A stretch of 8,986 bases of DNA from contig DCXP01000057.1 of NCBI GenBank assembly GCA_002327725.1, positions 1 through 8,986 of the forward strand. Direction: 5' to 3'. Origin of the DNA: Proteobacteria bacterium UBA2133. GTDB lineage: Bacteria > Pseudomonadota > Gammaproteobacteria > Arenicellales > UBA868. Each line of letters begins with the position of its first letter. Within the stretch, counting starts at the first letter, position 1. Below are positions 5,261-8,986 of the stretch, piece by piece. A program made the position numbers and the translations under genes. The notes below the pieces were generated by a model. The model was not told where the DNA came from. It was given only the letters and a program-made list of their open reading frames with translations, and made no database searches.

Positions 5261-7198
5261 TTGGAACGGCGTACGCTCTCGCTTCACCCCCTGATGATTG
5301 GCAACGCCATCGCGCTTGCCATCATGCTCGGCCTGCAGGCGCTTTTCCCGGTTGTGCTCGAAGATTTTGAGCTGCAATTGGTTGACAGCCGCTTTGAGGC
5401 ACGTCAGGCGCTTGGTCTCGCCCCGGTCTTTTCAGACCGTATTGCTCACGTCAATATCGACAATTACTCCAAGACTGAGTCTGGCGAGCCAATCTGGGAA
5501 AAACAAACCTACGCCGGCCTTATTGGCAAAATTGCGTCAGCACAACCCGAGGCCATTGCCTGCGACATCATGTTTGTCGACTGGGCGGAACAATCCGGCA
5601 ACGAGGATCTGGTGCAGACCGCGGTCAGCGCGGGCAACGTGGTCAGCCCGTTTCTGGTGGATACCGCACCGGATGCCGCCAGAGCCCCTGCTGCACTGGC
5701 GCTTGATGCCAATCCCCGGCTGGATCCGGGCGTGGCACCGGCCGCCAGCGGTGTTCTGGTAACACCATTTGATGCCCTGATGGAACAGTCCGCGGGGCTC
5801 GGTTTTGTCAATCTCGAGCCCGACCCCGACGGGGTGATCCGTCGGGTGCCGTTGCTGATGGAGCTCAAAGGCACTCTAGTGCCGTCCTTTTTCCTGCAGG
5901 CAGTAGCGATCCAACTCGATTACGATCTTGACGAGGTTGAGGTCGTCGACCAATCGCAGGTCGTCCTGCGTAACTTCCCGGCCTCGGGTGAGCGCGCGCA
6001 GGGCGATCTCTCGCTGCCGCTCGATGGACACGGCAACCTGATGGTGAATTACGCCGGACCCCTCAGTCTTGCCGTCTATCCGCAGTCCCACAGTGCCTGG
6101 AACCTGCTGACGGCTGGCGCTGCAGCCGATTTTTCCGGCAAGCTCGTCTTTCTTGCCGACACCTCGACACAGGCCGGCCAGTATGGCGATGTCAGTCCCA
6201 CGCCGGTAGACAGCATCTTCCCAAGGGCTTATATCTGGTCTAACGCCGCCAGTATGCTGCTGACAGATGACTTTATTACCCCGGTGCCGTATGGCTTCAC
6301 GATTGTCGTGACGCTACTGCTAAGCGCCTTGTTGGTCCTGGCTGCATGGCGGCTCGCCACGCTGTGGTTCAGCGCGGCGGCGCTGGGGATCCTGGTGATG
6401 TATGCGGGTCTCGTCTTTGGCGCCTTCGCCGCCGGCGGCTACCTGCTGCCTGTGCTGCCGGTGTTAATACCACTGGTCGTGCTGTATCTCTTCTCCAGCG
6501 TGTATCGCTATGCCCAGCTGGAGCATTATGAGGGGGTGCTTGAGGGTAGCCTCCAGAGTTACCTCTCGCCCCGGTTGATGGCCCAGATCCGCACCGACCC
6601 TGACATCCTGAAATTGGGTGGCGCGCGCAAGCGCATCACGGTGCTGTTCAGTGATATTGCGGAGTTCACCGCATTTTCTGATCAGGCTGACCCCCAGGAG
6701 GTTCAGGATGTTCTGGAGACGTATTTCGCTGATACGGCATCAGTCATCTTTTCCCACGATGGCGTGATCGACAAATACATGGGGGACGGCATCCTCGCCT
6801 TTTTTGAAAACGATGGCGACAATATCACGAGCGCAATGCGCGCGGTCGATTGCGCACTGCAGATGCAGGCCCGGGCCCGGGAACTCGACCAGTTCTACCG
6901 CTCGCAGAACCGCTTTCCTTTTGTGATTCGGGTCGGACTCACGACGGGGTACGCCAAGGTGGGCAATATCGGCCCCGCCGAGAAAATCGATTACACCGTA
7001 ATCGGCAGCGTCGTTAACCTGGCCTCGCGCCTGCAGGGGATTGGCGAACCCGGAAGCGTCATCATCGACAAGGACACCTGCTTTTTTGTCCAGGATGATC
7101 ACACCGTCACGGCCCTTGGCCCTCAAAACTTGAAAGGCTTCTCAAAGCCAGTAGAAGTCTTCTCTGTTACGGCCCGTGAACAAGCGGCGGCTGGCTAA
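5261..7198 (+). CDS. CHASE2 sensor, transmembrane, class III adenylate/guanylate cyclase
   Basis: This 645-residue receptor cyclase most likely makes cAMP from ATP in response to an extracytoplasmic signal. One membrane helix (about 12-31) is followed by a CHASE2 domain (about 32-340, with SRFEARQALGL, IDNYSKTESGEPIWE and DIMFVDWAEQ). Three further helices lie at about 342-415, then a cytoplasmic catalytic domain from about 455. Metal ligands are D465 (LFSDI) and D509 (YMGDG). Purine-selecting residues are K505 and T579 (IDYTVIG), and the transition-state pair is N586 and R590 (NLASR). Lys/Thr is the pattern of class IIIb cyclases, many of which respond to bicarbonate. All catalytic residues are present, so it should be active. 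The start is TTG 5261 or ATG 5294 (M12); an in-frame stop at 5252 excludes anything earlier, and neither start has a good ribosome site. Translational coupling to the gene just upstream is likely. Confidence 0.93.
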   Translation: MERRTLSLHPLMIGNAIALAIMLGLQALFPVVLEDFELQLVDSRFEARQALGLAPVFSDRIAHVNIDNYSKTESGEPIWEKQTYAGLIGKIASAQPEAIACDIMFVDWAEQSGNEDLVQTAVSAGNVVSPFLVDTAPDAARAPAALALDANPRLDPGVAPAASGVLVTPFDALMEQSAGLGFVNLEPDPDGVIRRVPLLMELKGTLVPSFFLQAVAIQLDYDLDEVEVVDQSQVVLRNFPASGERAQGDLSLPLDGHGNLMVNYAGPLSLAVYPQSHSAWNLLTAGAAADFSGKLVFLADTSTQAGQYGDVSPTPVDSIFPRAYIWSNAASMLLTDDFITPVPYGFTIVVTLLLSALLVLAAWRLATLWFSAAALGILVMYAGLVFGAFAAGGYLLPVLPVLIPLVVLYLFSSVYRYAQLEHYEGVLEGSLQSYLSPRLMAQIRTDPDILKLGGARKRITVLFSDIAEFTAFSDQADPQEVQDVLETYFADTASVIFSHDGVIDKYMGDGILAFFENDGDNITSAMRAVDCALQMQARARELDQFYRSQNRFPFVIRVGLTTGYAKVGNIGPAEKIDYTVIGSVVNLASRLQGIGEPGSVIIDKDTCFFVQDDHTVTALGPQNLKGFSKPVEVFSVTAREQAAAG

Positions 7199-7215
7199 CC
7201 TTTGGGGTGTATGTC

Positions 7216-7235
7216 TTCCCATAAGAATATGGGGA
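7216..7235 (+). other. Short imperfect hairpin after the cyclase gene
   Basis: TTCCCAT (7216-7222) pairs with ATGGGGA (7229-7235) around an AAGAAT loop, with one T-G wobble. No T-run follows, so it is at best a pause or a weak terminator between the cyclase and the PhnD-like gene. The rest of the 7199-7262 gap shows only a weak ribosome site, TAAGG at 7247-7251. Confidence 0.25.
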
Positions 7236-7262
7236 CCCGGTAGAACTAAGGTTTAAATCACC

Positions 7263-8066
7263 ATGCCCCGTGCGCAAAGGCTTGCCCAGTTGCCGATGTA
7301 TGACTGGCCGGAAGTCGCTGATGCGACCGACAGGCTATGGGCTTTGATCCGGGATGCCTTCGCCCGCTCGGGGATTGATGCGCCGGACGCCCTCGACCGC
7401 TCGCTGGCTGCGGCCCAGGCATGGCTATCGCCGGATCTCGCCTTGAGTCAGACCTGCGGCCTGCCGCTCGTGGCCGAGCTTGCCGGCAAAGTGCAGGTCC
7501 TTGGCAGTTTTGCCTACGAGGGGATAGAGCCTGCTGGCAGTTATTACAGCGTGATCGTCGCTCGCACCGGAAATGATACGAACCCGATGCATCTTGCAGG
7601 TAAGCGGGCTGCAATCAATGGTGATGATTCCTACTCGGGCTGCCTGGCGCTGAAGTGCTTTCTCGAGTCATTGGGCACAGGCGAACCGTTGTTTGACTCG
7701 GTCCTCATCAGCGGGGGGCACCGCGCATCTCTGTGCGCAGTTGCTGATGGCAGCGCTGACATAGCGGCGATCGACTGTGTCAGCTGGGATCTGGCGACGC
7801 GCTGTGAGCCCGCCGTGGAAAAACTCAAGATAATCGGCCGGACGGAAAACCGGCCCGGGCTACCGCTGATTACCAATGGCGAGGCATCCACGGCCCGGAT
7901 ATCACTGATGCAAGATGCGCTGGTTGAGGCCATCGACCATCTTGATGAGCAAAGCCGAACGATGACCGGCATCCGTGGTTTCGTACCGCTCGATGAGGCA
8001 GACTATGCGCCCATTGCCGAGGACCTCAAACGTTGTGGACCCATGGCGCTTGCGGTCCGGGGATAG
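7263..8066 (+). CDS. PhnD-like phosphate/phosphonate-type binding protein, no signal peptide
   Basis: The 267-residue product belongs to the PhnD-like substrate-binding group (COG3221 type). Markers in order are an N-terminal MYDWPEV followed by a helix with LWALIRDAF, the LSQTCGLPL segment (about 60-68), the hinge strand GSYYSVIVARTG, then GKRAAININ-like text seen here as GKRAAINGDDSYSGC. After these come SGGHRASLCAVADGSADIAAIDC (S150, G151, G152, H153 and following) and a late GLPLIT block. Transport partners of this fold are periplasmic, yet this protein starts MPRAQRLAQLPMYDW with no signal peptide, and no permease or ATPase gene is nearby. It is probably a cytoplasmic ligand-binding protein with a non-transport role. 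The ligand cannot be read from the sequence. ATG 7263 has a weak TAAGG 11 bases upstream. It follows the cyclase gene by 64 bases and need not share its function. Confidence 0.8.
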   Translation: MPRAQRLAQLPMYDWPEVADATDRLWALIRDAFARSGIDAPDALDRSLAAAQAWLSPDLALSQTCGLPLVAELAGKVQVLGSFAYEGIEPAGSYYSVIVARTGNDTNPMHLAGKRAAINGDDSYSGCLALKCFLESLGTGEPLFDSVLISGGHRASLCAVADGSADIAAIDCVSWDLATRCEPAVEKLKIIGRTENRPGLPLITNGEASTARISLMQDALVEAIDHLDEQSRTMTGIRGFVPLDEADYAPIAEDLKRCGPMALAVRG

Positions 8067-8225
8067 AGCATCATCAGGTTTTTTGCAGGAAAACGTCATG
8101 CAGATGACGCTGTACCGACATACTTAACATTAATCATTAACCAATCGTAATGAAATTCTCCTGGCTGCCTTCCCCGCGACGGCGGTCATGATGTTAGGAT
8201 TTTTAACGACACCAAGAGGTCTCAT
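8067..8225. other. Intergenic region with AT-rich probable promoter and a small inverted repeat
   Basis: No gene is seen here. CGTCAT (8094-8099) and ATGACG (8104-8109) form a 6-bp stem with a GCAG loop but no T-run follows on the + strand. The stretch 8117-8158 is strongly AT-rich and includes TTAACA (8124-8129, a possible -35) and the small palindrome TTAAT-C-ATTAA (8130-8140). I could not fit a good -10 at normal spacing. This is a likely promoter area for the GlcG-like gene, without a confident promoter call. Confidence 0.35.
8214..8219 (+). promoter_or_regulatory. Ribosome binding site for the GlcG/HbpS-like gene
   Basis: AAGAGG is 6 bases before ATG 8226 and fixes that start. Confidence 0.6.
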
Positions 8226-8732
8226 ATGCAAGTCATGTTCTCTCGTATCCTGGTTATCAGCGCCCTTCTCCTGATCACGCCAAGCAAAGCGCTGGCGGCC
8301 GAAGGCACAGTGACGTTTGAAATGCTGAAACCCGAAACGGCGCTCACCGCTGCAAAGGCGGCGCTGGAGCGCTGCCGCGCCGAGGGTTTTCAGGCAACGG
8401 TCGCGGTGGTTGACCGCTTCGGCGGCGTACAGGTCGTATTGCGCGACCAGTTAGCGAGCCCCCGTACGGTTCGCACCGCGATCGGCAAGGCAAGAACGGC
8501 GGTCGGTTTTCGCACCAATACCACCGATATGGTTGCGGTCACCGATCACGGTCAGCCGGCCGCGGGTATACGGCATCTTCCCGGCGTCGTCATCGTCGGT
8601 GGCGGCGTGATCATGGAAGCCGCCGGGTCGCTGGTTGGCGGCATTGGCGTTTCCGGGGCGCCGGGCGGTGATATGGATGATCTGTGTGCGTTTGCCGGAA
8701 TCGATGCCATCGAAGATCTGCTGGAGTTCTAG
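8226..8732 (+). CDS. Secreted GlcG/HbpS-family (DUF336) protein
   Basis: The 168-residue product belongs to the GlcG/HbpS family, whose members include haem-binding proteins and small proteins of unknown role. Residues 1-24 are a signal peptide (hydrophobic core ILVISALLLI, then KALA before the cleavage site), so it works outside the cytoplasm. The mature protein has the family's order: helix with LTAAKAALERCRAEG, the strand TVAVVDRFGGVQVVLR, the helix with RTVRTAIGKARTAVGF, the loop HGQPAAGIRHLPGVVIVGGGV, and the end block GGIGVSGAPGGDMDDLCAFAGI. Length is typical for an exported member. C48 in the helix and C155 near the end are the only cysteines in the mature part. Haem binding cannot be decided from the sequence. 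It has its own upstream AT-rich region and seems to be a single-gene unit. Confidence 0.88.
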   Translation: MQVMFSRILVISALLLITPSKALAAEGTVTFEMLKPETALTAAKAALERCRAEGFQATVAVVDRFGGVQVVLRDQLASPRTVRTAIGKARTAVGFRTNTTDMVAVTDHGQPAAGIRHLPGVVIVGGGVIMEAAGSLVGGIGVSGAPGGDMDDLCAFAGIDAIEDLLEF

Positions 8733-8755
8733 GTCTCGCATCCTGAATACCCCGA

Positions 8756-8777
8756 TAATGTGATGAACATCACCTTC
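8756..8777. promoter_or_regulatory. Candidate CRP/Vfr-family binding site
   Basis: TGTGATGAACATCACC (8759-8774) has the CRP half-sites TGTGA and TCAC(C) at the correct 6-base spacing, within the palindrome GTGATG-AA-CATCAC (8760-8773). Aligned to the 22-base E. coli consensus I count 16 matches, including both GTGA/TCAC cores and AT-rich flanks. It lies 23 bases after the GlcG-like stop and 75 bases before the lipoprotein ATG. A weak promoter downstream (CTGACC at 8791-8796, AAGAAT at 8816-8821) would place the site centre near -61.5, a classical activation position. An adenylate cyclase gene is encoded 1.6 kb upstream. Confidence 0.55.
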
Positions 8778-8790
8778 ATGCCTGTGGACA

Positions 8791-8821
8791 CTGACCTAGA
8801 CTCTGTCCTGAGTGTAAGAAT
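8791..8821 (+). promoter_or_regulatory. Weak candidate sigma-70 promoter for the lipoprotein gene
   Basis: CTGACC (8791-8796, 4 of 6 matches to TTGACA) and AAGAAT (8816-8821, 4 of 6 to TATAAT) are separated by 19 bases. A TG at 8813-8814 gives a partial extended -10. Weak elements behind a CRP-like site fit an activator-dependent promoter, but each match is modest. Confidence 0.3.
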
Positions 8822-8848
8822 ACAACCCCAAACCGGAGACACAATCCC

Positions 8849-8986
8849 ATGAAAACGAGAATGATCAGTGCAGCCATCATCAGCGCCTCATTACTGCTGG
8901 CTGGCTGCAGTACGGTTCCCAGTAAGCAGGAGCAGGGTGCGGCGGCTGGCGCCGTCGTTGGCGGCGTGCTGGGTTCGGCGCTTGGC
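8849..8986 (+). CDS. Glycine-zipper outer-membrane lipoprotein, 5' part only
   Basis: The 46 visible residues begin with a lipoprotein signal peptide: MKTR, a hydrophobic stretch, and the lipobox LLAGC with acylated C20. STVPSKQEQG follows, then an Ala/Gly repeat (AAAGAVVGGVLGSALG) typical of the glycine-zipper found in the 17-kDa surface antigen and related envelope lipoproteins. Residue +2 after the Cys is Ser, so by the E. coli Lol rule (Asp at +2 retains) it would go to the outer membrane. GGAGA (8835-8839) lies 9 bases before ATG 8849. The gene runs off the window, so a C-terminal domain (for example OmpA-like) may follow. The CRP-like site upstream suggests cAMP control. Confidence 0.83.
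   Translation, partial: MKTRMISAAIISASLLLAGCSTVPSKQEQGAAAGAVVGGVLGSALG

Noticed and set aside
8094..8109. Terminator for the PhnD-like gene
   Set aside because: The T6 run at 8079-8084 lies before, not after, the stem on the + strand. The orientation would suit only a leftward transcript, and no gene is there to need it.

Overview
The window reads as chromosomal DNA from a GC-rich Gram-negative bacterium, probably a member of the Pseudomonadota (a gammaproteobacterium is my best guess). Hand-counted GC is about 60% in a typical coding stretch (2641-2820). Supporting signs are Sec signal peptides, a lipobox protein, Shine-Dalgarno sequences of the AAGGAG/AGGAGG type, TGA used as an ordinary stop, and a PuuD-type urate hydroxylase. 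All supported genes lie on the + strand. I see no RNA gene, CRISPR array, IS element or phage gene.

Layout. (1) 7-1197: puuD, a membrane urate hydroxylase with a C-terminal cytochrome c domain. (2) 1282-1317: a perfect 16-bp inverted repeat with a 4-base loop. Its right arm contains both the Shine-Dalgarno sequence and the start codons of the next gene. (3) 1311-2411: a secreted caspase-like (C14) protease of about 366 residues, interrupted by one in-frame TGA directly after the catalytic His-Gly. The catalytic DSC motif and an EF-hand loop lie beyond the stop. (4) 2401-4449: a secreted pentapeptide-repeat protein that overlaps the caspase gene by 11 bases. (5) 4616-5254: a small secreted DUF4384-like protein. 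(6) 5261-7198: a CHASE2-transmembrane-class III nucleotidyl cyclase. (7) 7263-8066: an orphan PhnD-like binding protein without a signal peptide. (8) 8226-8732: a secreted GlcG/HbpS-family protein. (9) 8849-window end: the start of a glycine-zipper lipoprotein.

The most interesting unit is 1311-7198. An exported caspase-like protein, an exported pentapeptide-repeat protein that carries the same FW...AYL...P.G.Y tail motif, an exported DUF4384-like protein (a domain usually fused to caspases) and a cyclase with an extracytoplasmic CHASE2 sensor sit together in order. I infer a candidate envelope signalling module that ends in cAMP. Two intergenic GTGA-N6-TCAC palindromes, at 4477-4490 and 8760-8773, look like CRP-family binding sites and could be outputs of that cAMP. 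The second is a good match to the CRP consensus. The caspase gene is either freshly broken or controlled in an unusual way (sequestered start, possible readthrough). The sequence alone does not decide this.
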